Below the pieces are notes generated by a model. That model worked only from the letters and a program-made list of their open reading frames with translations, did no database searches and was not told the origin of the DNA. This document shows positions 51,775 to 60,257 of a DNA stretch of 64,000 bases, one piece after another. The DNA comes from Myxococcales bacterium (lineage in GTDB: Bacteria; Myxococcota_A; Polyangia; Nannocystales; Nannocystaceae), in NCBI GenBank assembly GCA_020633335.1, contig JACKDU010000002.1, forward strand, positions 248,001 to 312,000, written 5' to 3'. Each line of letters starts with the position of its first letter. Position 1 is the stretch's first letter. Made by a program: the position numbers and the translations under genes.

Positions 51775-52848
51775 TCACTCGCCCGCGCTCTCGGCCGCAG
51801 CCGCCGCGCCGCCGCTGTCGCCCGCGCCCTCGGCGGCAGCCCCCTCGCCGCGCTGGCCGAGGCGATCGAAGCGGAGGTTGCTGGCGTCGCGCACCAGGTC
51901 GCCAAACTCGGCGAGCACCTTGTCGACCTCCGCCCGGCCCGCGTCGCCGCCGCGGATCCGCCCGAGGAGCGCCCGCGCGGCCGTGAAGTACTCGTCGGCG
52001 CTGGTGATGAAGTGATCGAACCAGAAGACCCGCGCCCCCTCGTCGGGGTGGGCCTCGAGGTAGGCGTGGAGCTCGCCGTGGGCCTCCTCGAGGGTGAAGT
52101 AGGCGGCCTCGCAGGCGCTCGTGGGCCCCTCGCCGAGGCACTGGATCAGCGGCCGCGAGCGCATCACGAAGGCCCGGCTCTGGTACTCGAGCCCGCGACC
52201 GGAGCGCCGCTCGATCCGCTCGAGCACCGCGGTGTCGACCCGCTCCTGGCTGGCGGCGATCTCGATCCCGAGGCCCTCGGCGGCCGCGACCCAGGCGTCG
52301 TAGGCCGAGACCAGCGCGCTCCGCTCCGCGCTCAGGCGCTCGCGGGTCGCCGGGTCCGGCTGGCCGCGGTGGGTCGCCAGCGCGTCGATCGATGCGAGCG
52401 CCGCCGCCAGGCGCTCGCGGTAGGCGGTCAGCGCGTCGACGTAGGCGGCCGTCTTGGCCTCGAGATCAGCCTGCGGCGGCTGGAGGTGGGGCCCCTCCTT
52501 CCGGGCCTTCATGCAGCGCTCGACCCCCTGCTCGGGGATCGGCCCCAGCTCCTCGCGCGGCTCCTTGGTCCGCGGGATCCCGCCCTCGTCGACCCGCGCG
52601 AGGTAGAGGCGCTGGCGCTCGCGGACCGCGGCGTCGGTCGCCCGGGCGCACTCGATGTAGAGGCCGAGCTTGTTGGCGAGGAGCTCCGGCTGGGCGACGG
52701 CCGCGCCCGGGGCGTCGACCTCCTCTTTCTTGAGCTTGTCCTTGATCGTCTCCTCGAGCGCGTCCTTGATCTGCGCCGAGGTGTCCTGGGTGCAGGCGCC
52801 CCCGAGGATGCCCCCCACCACCGCAAATACGCCAAAGAACCGCATCAT
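51775..52848 (-). CDS. DUF3829 lipoprotein (YiiG-like)
   Basis: The tandem ATGs at 52848/52845 start a 357-residue lipoprotein with lipobox GGAC. The body is helical with the family-like opening KLGLYIECARATDAAVRERQ and a second conserved part FITSADEYFTAARALLG. It ends in an Ala/Glu/Gly tail. DUF3829 proteins are periplasmic helical bundles of unknown role. It lies 32 bp downstream of the lipid kinase gene on the same strand. The 5' extension of the open frame is a shadow. Confidence 0.78.
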   Translation of the reverse strand: MMRFFGVFAVVGGILGGACTQDTSAQIKDALEETIKDKLKKEEVDAPGAAVAQPELLANKLGLYIECARATDAAVRERQRLYLARVDEGGIPRTKEPREELGPIPEQGVERCMKARKEGPHLQPPQADLEAKTAAYVDALTAYRERLAAALASIDALATHRGQPDPATRERLSAERSALVSAYDAWVAAAEGLGIEIAASQERVDTAVLERIERRSGRGLEYQSRAFVMRSRPLIQCLGEGPTSACEAAYFTLEEAHGELHAYLEAHPDEGARVFWFDHFITSADEYFTAARALLGRIRGGDAGRAEVDKVLAEFGDLVRDASNLRFDRLGQRGEGAAAEGAGDSGGAAAAAESAGE

Positions 52849-52880
52849 CGCCGCCACACCACGTTGCCACGCGCCCCCGC

Positions 52881-53924
52881 CTAGATCCAGTGGGGATCGG
52901 CGGGGACGATGATCCTGAGGTAGTGGAAGAGGTTCTCGACCCGGTAGTGGTCGGCGTAGTGGAACTCCTCGCCGTCGAGCTGGGCGTAGAGCCGGCGGAT
53001 CCGCGGCGAGCGGTAGATCCGGACCTCGATCTCCTTGCCCGCCGGGATCTCCGGGCGGCCGAGGCCGAGGACGGCGAGGTCGTCGCGGGTCAGCGGGTTG
53101 CGCTTGTGGGCCGTGATCGTCGCCGCCATCCAGTCGGCGTGGCCGCGCATCACCACGACCTCGAAGCGGCCGTCGTCGGGCTTGGCGTCGGGCGCGAAGA
53201 TCCAGTCGCCGCCGTAGAGGAGCGTCCCCTTGACGACGATGTCGGTGACCCCGCTGTACTCGTGGCAGACCCCGTCGATCGTCACCGCGGCGGCGAAGCG
53301 CGAGCGGCCGACCAGCGAGCGGAAGTAGCTGGCGAAGGCCGCCCGGACGTAGACCGCCTTGTCGCGGTAGACCCGGCGGAAGACCGGCACCCGGGCGACC
53401 CGCTCGCGGTCGCGGTTGCGGCGGGCGAGGATCTGGGCCGAGAGCCCGACCCCCCAGGAGTCGAACCAGAGGTCCTGGAGGACCACCTCGCCGCCCTCGT
53501 CGAAGGCCGAGACCCGGCCGACGTCGAGCCACTGCTCGATCCCCTCGGCGATGATCTCGACGTTGCGATCGATCGCCTTGACCCCGGCCATCACCCCGAA
53601 GGAGCGCCCCTGATCGTTGGCGGTGCCCATCGGCAGCATCCCCATCGGCACGTCGACGCCGGCGCGCTCGCGGGCCAAAATGATCCCCTTGGCGGTCTCG
53701 GCGAAGGTCCCGTCGCCGCCGAGGTAGATCACCCGGGCGACGTCGCCGACCTCGAGGCGCTCGGCCAGCGCCGGCACCGTCGCCCCGCCCGGGAGCGTGG
53801 CGAAGAGCTCGGGCTCCAGGCGGCGCCGCTCGAGGGCGTCCATCGCCCGGCGGATCGCCGCCGCTGCCTTGCCGGTGCGGGCGGTCGGGTTGCCGACGAG
53901 GAGAGAGACGCGGGGCCTCGGCAC
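52881..53924 (-). CDS. Diacylglycerol kinase-family lipid kinase (YegS/BmrU type)
   Basis: This protein of 347 residues (GTG at 53924; a GTG at 53942 is also in frame) phosphorylates a lipid such as diacylglycerol. It has the nucleotide motif GGDGTFAETAKGI and the LPMGTANDQGRSFG motif, then the C-terminal beta domain (VTDIVVKGTLLYGGDWIFAP; DGEEFHYADHYRV). Length fits the YegS-like group. It forms a short operon with the DUF3829 lipoprotein and is divergent from the S46 peptidase. Confidence 0.88.
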   Translation of the reverse strand: MPRPRVSLLVGNPTARTGKAAAAIRRAMDALERRRLEPELFATLPGGATVPALAERLEVGDVARVIYLGGDGTFAETAKGIILARERAGVDVPMGMLPMGTANDQGRSFGVMAGVKAIDRNVEIIAEGIEQWLDVGRVSAFDEGGEVVLQDLWFDSWGVGLSAQILARRNRDRERVARVPVFRRVYRDKAVYVRAAFASYFRSLVGRSRFAAAVTIDGVCHEYSGVTDIVVKGTLLYGGDWIFAPDAKPDDGRFEVVVMRGHADWMAATITAHKRNPLTRDDLAVLGLGRPEIPAGKEIEVRIYRSPRIRRLYAQLDGEEFHYADHYRVENLFHYLRIIVPADPHWI

Positions 53925-54161
53925 GGTGGGCCAGGGTATCACTTGTCTCCGGGGCGGGGGCCCTGGGCCGAGGGCCGGCGGCCACACGCCTGGATCGCCG
54001 CAGAGCGGCCGTCCTCGGCGGCCATTCTCGGGCCTGGGGCGCGACCCCGGCCCTCGGGCGCGCGCCCCCACCGGACCGCGATCACACGCGCGGCACCGCA
54101 CGACGCATCGCCCGCGAAACCCGCCCCACCCTCGCTCGAATCTGATACCCCCGACACCACC

Positions 54162-56447
54162 ATGCGCGCCGCCCTCTGCACCCTCCTCCCCCGCGCCTCC
54201 CTCGTCACCGCCCTCGCGCTCGCCTGCGTGAGCGCCTGCGCGACGACGGGCGACGGCGCGAGCCCTTCGACCCCGCCCCCCGCGACCGCTGACGGCGCCC
54301 AGGGGGGCGCCCAGGCGGCGACCGGCGGCTTTGAGAACCAGGGCGGGATGTGGATGCCGCAGCAGCTCGCCAGCCACGTCGATGAGCTCAAGAAGGCCGG
54401 CTTCGCCCTCGATCCCGCGGTCCTCACCGACCCGACCGCCTTCCCGCTCGGCGCGGTCGTCAGCCTCGGCGGCTGCTCGGCGTCCTTCGTCTCGCCCGAG
54501 GGGCTGATCATCACCAACCACCACTGCGTGACCGGCTACCTCCAGCACAACTCGACCCCGCAGGCGAACCTCCTCGAGAAGGGCTACCTCGCGCGGACCC
54601 GGGCCGACGAGCGCTCCGGCGGGCCGACCAAGCGGGTCTACGTCACCCGCGCCTTCACCCGGGTCACCGACCGGGTCCTCGGCGGCCTCGACAACGTCGC
54701 CGGCGGCGAGCGCTACAAGACGATCTCCGACCGCCGCAAGGAGATCGTCGGCGAGTGCGAGCGCGCCCACGAGAACACCCGCTGCCAGGTCGCCAGCTTC
54801 TACGAGGGCGCCGAGTACTACCAGATCGAGCAGCTCGAGATCCGCGACGTCCGCCTGGTCTACGCCCCGGACGCGGGGATCGGCGTCTTCGGCGGCGAGA
54901 TCGACAACTGGCGGTGGCCCCGGCACACCGGCGACTACTCCTTCCTCCGCGCCTACGTCGGCCCCGACGGCAAGCCCGCGGACTACTCCGAGAAGAACGT
55001 CCCCTTCCAGCCGCAGCACCACCTCCGGGTCGCCCAGGAGCCGACCCGCGCCGGTGACTTCGTGATGGTCGCCGGCTACCCCGGCCGGACCTCGCGCCTG
55101 AAGACCGCCGCCGAGGTCCAGGAGGCCGCGAGCTGGTACTACCCGCGGCAGATCGCGATGTACGAGGAGTACATCGCCACCCTCGAGGCGGCCAGCCAGG
55201 GGCGCCCGGAGATCGGGATCAAGGCGGCCGGGCGCCTCCGCGGCCTCAACAACTACCTGACCAACTTCAAGGGGATGCTCGACGGCCTGGTGAAGGGCAA
55301 GCTCGCCGACGAGCGGGTCAAGATCGAGGGCGAGCTCCAGGCCTGGATCGACGCCGACGCCCAGCGCAAGGCGAAGTACGGCGACGTCCTCGCGGCGATG
55401 GCCAAGCTCGACGCCGAGGAGTCGACCACCCGCGAGCGCGACATGGCCCACGGCGAGGTGATCCGGGCGTCGGCGCTCCTGCGGACCGCCCAGCGGATCC
55501 TCAAGATGGCCGACGAGCGCGGCAAGCCCGACGAGAAGCGCGCCCCCGGCTACCAGAAGCGCGACCTCGGCGATCTCGAGCAGGAGATGATCGCCATGCA
55601 GTCGTCCTTCGATCCCGAGCTCGACCGCGCGGTCCTCCGCCTCTTCCTCACCCGCGCCGCCCGCCTCCCCGAGGCCGATCGTCCGGCCGTCCTGGCGACC
55701 ATCGTCGACGCCGCGACGATCGACGACGCGGCGATCGACAAGGCCCTCGACCGCCTCTACAAGGGGACCAAGCTCGGCGATCCCAAGGTCCGGGTGAAGC
55801 TCCTCAAGAGCGCGAGCGCGGCCTCGCTCAAGTCGAGCAAAGATCCCTTCATCCGCCTGGCGATCGCCCTCCAGCCCGAGGTCGACGCCTACGACAAGCG
55901 CCAGGAGGAGCGCGCGGGGGCGATGGCCGCCCTCCGGCCGCGCTACATCGCCGCCCTCCGCGAGAAGAACGGCGACATCGCCCCCGACGCCAACTCGACC
56001 CTGCGGGTCACCTTCGGCACCGTCCGCGGCTACCGCCCGCGCCCCGAGGCGCCGATCTACCGCCCCTTCACCACCCTCTCGGAGATGCTCGCCAAGCACA
56101 CCGGCGAGGAGCCCTTCAACGCGCCGCCCGAGCTCCTCGAGGCCGCCCGCGCCCGCAAGGTCGGGCCCTACGTCGACGAGGTCCTCGGCGAGGTCCCGGT
56201 CAACTACCTCGCCGACCTCGACATCACCGGCGGCAACTCGGGCTCGGCGACCCTCAACGCCCGCGGCGAGCTCGTCGGCCTGGTCTTCGACGGCAACTAC
56301 GAGGCGATGGCCTCGGACTGGCTCTTCATCCCCGAGATCACCCGGTCGATCCACGTCGACATCCGCTACATCCTCTGGATCATGGACGCGGTCGACGGCG
56401 CCGAGCACCTGATGCAGGAGATGGGGGTCACGCCGGCGATCGACTGA
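54162..56447 (+). CDS. S46-family dipeptidyl peptidase (DPP7-like), lipoprotein
   Basis: The ATG at 54162 gives 761 residues with a lipobox (CVSAC). The catalytic His is in ITNHHCVTGY (about 120-121), the Asp in GGEIDNWRWPRHTGD, and the Ser is S693 in TGGNSGSATL. These match DPP7/DPP11 enzymes, which remove dipeptides from oligopeptides outside the cytoplasm. The specificity position has Gly711 in VFDGNYE, as in DPP7 (hydrophobic P1), where DPP11 has Arg. The open frame before 54162 is a shadow. A strong terminator follows. Confidence 0.92.
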   Translation: MRAALCTLLPRASLVTALALACVSACATTGDGASPSTPPPATADGAQGGAQAATGGFENQGGMWMPQQLASHVDELKKAGFALDPAVLTDPTAFPLGAVVSLGGCSASFVSPEGLIITNHHCVTGYLQHNSTPQANLLEKGYLARTRADERSGGPTKRVYVTRAFTRVTDRVLGGLDNVAGGERYKTISDRRKEIVGECERAHENTRCQVASFYEGAEYYQIEQLEIRDVRLVYAPDAGIGVFGGEIDNWRWPRHTGDYSFLRAYVGPDGKPADYSEKNVPFQPQHHLRVAQEPTRAGDFVMVAGYPGRTSRLKTAAEVQEAASWYYPRQIAMYEEYIATLEAASQGRPEIGIKAAGRLRGLNNYLTNFKGMLDGLVKGKLADERVKIEGELQAWIDADAQRKAKYGDVLAAMAKLDAEESTTRERDMAHGEVIRASALLRTAQRILKMADERGKPDEKRAPGYQKRDLGDLEQEMIAMQSSFDPELDRAVLRLFLTRAARLPEADRPAVLATIVDAATIDDAAIDKALDRLYKGTKLGDPKVRVKLLKSASAASLKSSKDPFIRLAIALQPEVDAYDKRQEERAGAMAALRPRYIAALREKNGDIAPDANSTLRVTFGTVRGYRPRPEAPIYRPFTTLSEMLAKHTGEEPFNAPPELLEAARARKVGPYVDEVLGEVPVNYLADLDITGGNSGSATLNARGELVGLVFDGNYEAMASDWLFIPEITRSIHVDIRYILWIMDAVDGAEHLMQEMGVTPAID

Positions 56448-56491
56448 TCGACTGATCGATTGATCGCAGCGAGCCGCTCGCTCGCCCGCCC

Positions 56492-56534
56492 GACACCCCG
56501 CCCGTCGCCGACGGCGCGGGGTGTCGATCGTTTT
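56492..56534 (+). terminator. Rho-independent terminator of the S46 peptidase gene
   Basis: A 10-bp stem GACACCCCGC (56492-56501) with 56516-56525 carries an inner CCGTC/GACGG helix and is followed by GATCGTTTT. It lies 44 bp after the stop codon. Confidence 0.8.
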
Positions 56535-56536
56535 GC

Positions 56537-56560
56537 GACATGTTCGATCGGACATGTTCG
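56537..56560. repeat. Direct repeat GACATGTTCG x2
   Basis: Two exact copies (56537-56546 and 56551-56560) are separated by ATCG. Each includes the palindrome ACATGT, so a dimeric protein could bind. No promoter is near on either strand. Confidence 0.5.
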
Positions 56561-56734
56561 TCGGCGCGGAGGAGAACACCGCGACACCGCCGACGAAGCC
56601 GACGAGGGACGACCGCTCGGCCAGGGCGCCGCTCGCTTCGTGGGCTTCGTCCGCCATGCACGCGCCGCGCTAGTCCGGGCGTCGTTCGCAGCGCGGGTGC
56701 GTGCTCCGCTCGCAAGGCGGGCGCCGCTCGCGAC

Positions 56735-56767
56735 GCGGGCGTCGCCCCCGGAGGAGACGACGCCCGC
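56735..56767 (-). terminator. 10-bp-stem hairpin after the OmpA/MYXO-CTERM gene
   Basis: The stem GCGGGCGTCG (56735-56744) pairs perfectly with 56758-56767. It lies 24 bp past the stop codon at 56791. There is no U-run. Confidence 0.45.
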
Positions 56768-56790
56768 CCGCGCGAGGTGAGCGCCTGCGC

Positions 56791-58197
56791 CTACGCCTGC
56801 CGGCGCCGGCGCGCGAAGCCCCAGAGGCCCGCCCAGAGGCCGACCGCGAGGGCGCCGCGGTAGTCCGAGGCGACCGCGCAGCCCTTCGAGCTCGCGCCCG
56901 GGCTGCCGCCGACCTCGCCCGGCCCCTCGCTCGGGGCGCTGTCGTAGCTCTCGGAGCCGCTGGAGTACGACGACCCGTACGCGTCCTCGTCACTCGGCTC
57001 GGTCGGGCCGCTGCCGCTCCCACCACCGCTACCGCCGCCATCGGACGAGGACGAGCCGCCGCTCGACGAGCCACCGCCGCCGCCGCCGCTCCCGTACTTC
57101 TGCTTCTCACGCGCCTCGCGGTACTTCTCCGGGTAGGGCGGGAGATCGCCGGCCGGCCGCATGCGGGCGTCGGCCGCCTTCTTCCAGTTGCCGGGGATCG
57201 GTCCGCCGGCGGGCGGCCGCTGCGGCGAGAGGATGTACGAGGCCCGGCGGTTGCGCTCCTCGTCGACGTTGTCGGCGGTCTGGACCTTGAGGCCCTGCTC
57301 GCCCATGCCGGCGTAGTAGATCTCGCACCAGACGCCCTTCTTGCGGAAGTACTCGGCGATCGACTTCGCCCGCGCCTCGCTCAGCTTCTTGTTGTCGGCC
57401 GCGCCACCGACGGTGTCGGTGTAGCCGATGATGTAGAGCTGGGCGGTGAGGTTGGCGCCGACCGCCTTGTTCGCCTTCTCGAGGCCGGCGAGCTCGTGCA
57501 TCGCGACGATCGCCGCGTCGTCGACGCTCCCCTCCTGGTCCTTGCGGATGTCGGCCTTGCCGCTGTGGAAGACGACGTCGGTGTGCGGGATGTCGACCGA
57601 CCAGGGGACCCGGATGTCCTCGGCGGTCTGGCCCTGACGACCGACGACCGCGAACTTGATCATGAAGACCTCGGCGTCGCCGTTCCAGCGGAGCTCGATC
57701 CGCTGGCCGGCCTTGCCGGGATCGCGGCCGGTGTCCTCGAACATGACGTTGCCGTCGCTGTCGTAGACCGTGAAGGTGTAGGTCTCGACCTCGTAGGGGA
57801 CGCGGTAGGCGACCCGGCGCTCGCGGATGTCGTCGATGTTGAAGAGCGGCTCGATCTTGCCGCCGGCCGCCGTCGCCTTGCCGCCGGCCGCGGGGCGCAT
57901 CATCTCGAAGTTGCCCGAGCCCTGGAGGGCACCGGCGATCTCCATCGAGTAGGCCGCCTGCTGGCCGTTCTGGACCCACTTCACCTTGTAGGTCTGGCCC
58001 GACTTGAGGCCGTTGACGCTCTTCTTGATGACCTGCTTGTCGCCCTTGATCGTCACCTCGAAGGCGCCGACGTTCTCGTTGGCGGTGAGGACCAGCTCGG
58101 CTTCGCCCTTCTCGCTCGTCAGGTTGTTGAACGAGTAGCTGAAGGGATCGGCCAGCCAGAGGGCGAGGAGGAGGCCAGGGAGGATCGGCATCGGCAT
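56791..58197 (-). CDS. OmpA-domain protein with MYXO-CTERM-like tail
   Basis: The ATG at 58197 gives 468 residues with a short signal (PMPILPGLLLALWLADP). A central beta part is followed by an OmpA-like domain: DVVFHSGKADIRKD, QLYIIGYTDTVGG, SEARAKSIAEYFRKKGV and ERNRRASYIL. After a Ser/Gly linker of about 70 residues the end reads KGCAVASDYRGALAVG plus a hydrophobic stretch and RRRR. A lone Cys, one helix and a basic end form the MYXO-CTERM sorting pattern of Myxococcota, processed for surface display. OmpA domains normally hold peptidoglycan, so one protein may bind wall and membrane. Confidence 0.85.
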   Translation of the reverse strand: MPMPILPGLLLALWLADPFSYSFNNLTSEKGEAELVLTANENVGAFEVTIKGDKQVIKKSVNGLKSGQTYKVKWVQNGQQAAYSMEIAGALQGSGNFEMMRPAAGGKATAAGGKIEPLFNIDDIRERRVAYRVPYEVETYTFTVYDSDGNVMFEDTGRDPGKAGQRIELRWNGDAEVFMIKFAVVGRQGQTAEDIRVPWSVDIPHTDVVFHSGKADIRKDQEGSVDDAAIVAMHELAGLEKANKAVGANLTAQLYIIGYTDTVGGAADNKKLSEARAKSIAEYFRKKGVWCEIYYAGMGEQGLKVQTADNVDEERNRRASYILSPQRPPAGGPIPGNWKKAADARMRPAGDLPPYPEKYREAREKQKYGSGGGGGGSSSGGSSSSDGGGSGGGSGSGPTEPSDEDAYGSSYSSGSESYDSAPSEGPGEVGGSPGASSKGCAVASDYRGALAVGLWAGLWGFARRRRQA

Positions 58198-58279
58198 GGT
58201 GATTTCGGGCTCCGGCTCGGTTTTCGGCGGACGCACCGTACCACGTCCAGGGGGGCCCAGGGAACGCCGGTCCCCCGTC

Positions 58280-58309
58280 TTGACAGCCCCCCTCCAGACC
58301 CCCTACGAA
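58280..58309 (+). promoter_or_regulatory. Candidate -35/-10 promoter of the AgmX-like gene
   Basis: TTGACA (58280-58285) and TACGAA (58304-58309) are 18 bp apart, ten bases before the GTG start at 58319. The -35 is perfect and the -10 is weak; the leader would be very short. Confidence 0.35.
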
Positions 58310-58318
58310 GGTTGTCGC

Positions 58319-58969
58319 GTGGGCAAGTTCGTCAGCGGAGCCCTCCTCGCGTCGCTCGTCTGGGGGGCGGCGTGGTGGCTCCTCATCGCCCAGGCCGAGC
58401 CCGAGAGCGCGGCGCCCTGCGACGATCGCTGCGGCCCCGGGACCACCTGCGAGGACGACCTCTGCGTCGCGGTCGCCGCCCCGGAGGAGGCCGAGCCCGA
58501 GGCCAAGGGCAAGCGGCCGCGTCGCCGCAAGGGCGCCCGCAAGCGGGGCTCGGCGGCCGGCGGCGACGAGGGGGACGTCGAGGCGGGCGACGGCGCAAGC
58601 GCGCGCCCCCAGGTCGATGACCGGAACATCCCGCAATTTTCGGCCGACGAGCCCCAGACGATCGATCTCAAGGCCGGCTCGGAGCGCCTCAGCGACGCCC
58701 AGGTGAACGCGGCGATGCGGACCCTGACGCCCCGCTTCCAGAGCTGCATCGCCGACGCGGCCAGCGGCGGCGGCGAGCTCCGCGGGACCGTCAAGATCAG
58801 CGCCCGCGTCGGCGGCGACGGCAAGGTCCTCTCGGTGTCGGCGAGCGCCCCGGCGGCGATCCGCGAGAGCGGCGCGATCCCCTGCATCCGCAAGGCGGTC
58901 TACGACCACCGCTTCCCGAGCCGCGACGGCCCGGCGATGGCGGTCGATCTCCGCTTCGACGTCGACTAG
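58319..58969 (+). CDS. Membrane-anchored protein with AgmX/PglI-type C-terminal domain
   Basis: The GTG at 58319 has AAGG eight bases upstream and gives 216 residues. One TM helix (FVSGALLASLVWGAAWWLL) is followed by a Cys pair segment (CDDRCGPGTTCEDDLC), a basic linker, and the AgmX/PglI-like domain. That domain has SCIADAASGGGELRGTVKIS, then GGDGKVLSVSAS and CIRKAVYDHRFP. The domain resembles TonB C-termini and is common in adventurous-gliding proteins of myxobacteria. It is divergent from the OmpA gene with 121 bp between starts. Exact role unknown. Confidence 0.8.
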   Translation: MGKFVSGALLASLVWGAAWWLLIAQAEPESAAPCDDRCGPGTTCEDDLCVAVAAPEEAEPEAKGKRPRRRKGARKRGSAAGGDEGDVEAGDGASARPQVDDRNIPQFSADEPQTIDLKAGSERLSDAQVNAAMRTLTPRFQSCIADAASGGGELRGTVKISARVGGDGKVLSVSASAPAAIRESGAIPCIRKAVYDHRFPSRDGPAMAVDLRFDVD

Positions 58970-58996
58970 CGGCGGAGGCCGCCCCGATCACGAAGA

Positions 58997-59024
58997 TGCC
59001 CGAGGGGACATGTCTCCTCGGGCA
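58997..59024. terminator. 28-bp near-perfect palindrome between convergent genes
   Basis: TGCCCGAGGGGACA is mirrored by TGTCTCCTCGGGCA with one wobble pair and no loop bases. It lies 27 bp after the plus-strand stop and 24 bp after the minus-strand stop, so it may serve both. Confidence 0.55.
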
Positions 59025-59047
59025 CTCTCGACGGGCGCCGCGCGCCG

Positions 59048-60073
59048 CTACTCGAAGGGGTCGCTCTTCGCCTTGCTCGCCTTCTTGCTCGGCGCCGACA
59101 TCTTCGAGCGCTCCGACGAGATCAGCGAGTCGATCGCCGGGTTGATCGACCGGGCCTTGCGGAAGTAGCTGGAGGCCGCCTCGTCGTCGCCGCGAGCCTC
59201 GGCGCAGAGGCCGAGGCCGACCAGCGCCTTCGCCTCCTCGGCGCCCGCGGAGCCGACGATCTTCTGGTAGGCCGCGCTCGCCTCGCCGCAGCGGCCGCGG
59301 CGGCGATCGTTGTCCGCCTGCGCGAGGAGATCGCGGAGCGCCGACTTGTCGCCGCTGTCGATCTTCTCGGCCTCGGGCGCCGCGTCGAAGCCGTCGCCGG
59401 GGAGCGGCACCGGCATGCTCTTCTTGCTGCTCGACTTCTTCCGCTTCGGCTCGGGGATCGCGCTCGGCTTCTCGTACTTCGGGGCGTAGCCCTGCGCGTC
59501 GGCGCGGGCCTCGTCGGCGACCGCGGCCGGCTCCCCCTCGGCGTCATCCTCGTCGGCGGCCGCCCCCGGCGGCGCCGCGGGGACCACGGGATCCTGTCCT
59601 TCGGGCAAGGTCGCCGCGGCGGCGTCGGACGGCGCCTCCTCGGCCTTCGCGTCCTCGGCGGCGTCCTTCGCCTCCGCGGGCGCCGCCGAAGCTGGCTCTT
59701 CGGACATCTCCTTGAGATCGTCGCTCGGCCGGAGGATCACCACCAGGAGCGCGGCGGTGGCCGCGAGGGCGAACCCGGGGAGGACGAAGGAGCGACGGAG
59801 GCGCTCCCAGAGCCCCGGCCCGCGCTCCGGCTCGTCGACGATCGCCGGCGAGCGCTCGGCCTCGGCGAGCACCGCGTCGAGGATCCCGTCGGGCACCTCG
59901 ACGATCGGCATGCCCTCGCGGGTCAGCTCGAGGATCTCGCGGAACGACGCGAGGCGCAGCGCGACCTCCGGCGAGGCGTTCGCGGGCAGCGGCGCGTCGA
60001 GATCGGCGAGCGCGTCCTCGAGGAGGTCGAGGTCATTGGGGCCAAGCTCGCCCTCGGGCGCCGGATCAGCCAC
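59048..60073 (-). CDS. Single-TM protein with cytoplasmic N-terminus and TPR end (anti-sigma-like layout)
   Basis: The GTG at 60073 has GAGGTGAGG just upstream and gives 341 residues. Residues 1-90 are acidic and soluble, one TM helix follows (PGFALAATAALLVVIL), then a long Ala/Glu linker, a Lys/Ser patch (KRKKSSSKKS), and TPR-like helices (EEAKALVGLGLCAEARGDD). The layout resembles myxobacterial anti-sigma or FecR-like regulators, but no zinc-finger Cys/His and no sigma-factor gene are seen beside it. Function therefore stays open. Confidence 0.65.
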   Translation of the reverse strand: MADPAPEGELGPNDLDLLEDALADLDAPLPANASPEVALRLASFREILELTREGMPIVEVPDGILDAVLAEAERSPAIVDEPERGPGLWERLRRSFVLPGFALAATAALLVVILRPSDDLKEMSEEPASAAPAEAKDAAEDAKAEEAPSDAAAATLPEGQDPVVPAAPPGAAADEDDAEGEPAAVADEARADAQGYAPKYEKPSAIPEPKRKKSSSKKSMPVPLPGDGFDAAPEAEKIDSGDKSALRDLLAQADNDRRRGRCGEASAAYQKIVGSAGAEEAKALVGLGLCAEARGDDEAASSYFRKARSINPAIDSLISSERSKMSAPSKKASKAKSDPFE

Positions 60074-60257
60074 GCCTCACCTCGTTCTCCGCCAGGCCTC
60101 GAGTACGCACGCGATCACCGCTCGTCGCTCCAGAGTGCACCCTTCCGCGCCGCGGCGGCAAGCCCGGCCGCCTGCCGGCCGCTGGAGTGGGGGTGACCAT
60201 CGAAGCCCTGCCAACGCCCGAGCCCCGGCTCCGGTCTTGGCGGTCGCACGTGGTCAA

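Larger units (their letters stand above)
56448..56790. other. 343-bp convergent spacer with terminators and repeats
   Basis: No gene is supported here. It starts with TGATCGA units repeated three times (56440-56462). It then holds the S46 terminator, a GACATGTTCG direct repeat and a 10-bp-stem hairpin at 56735-56767 (GCGGGCGTCG/CGACGCCCGC), which may end the convergent minus-strand gene. Confidence 0.55.

Noticed and set aside
52881..56657. A 1258-residue gene on the minus strand
   Set aside because: Only the last 347 codons form the lipid kinase; the rest is antisense to the S46 peptidase.
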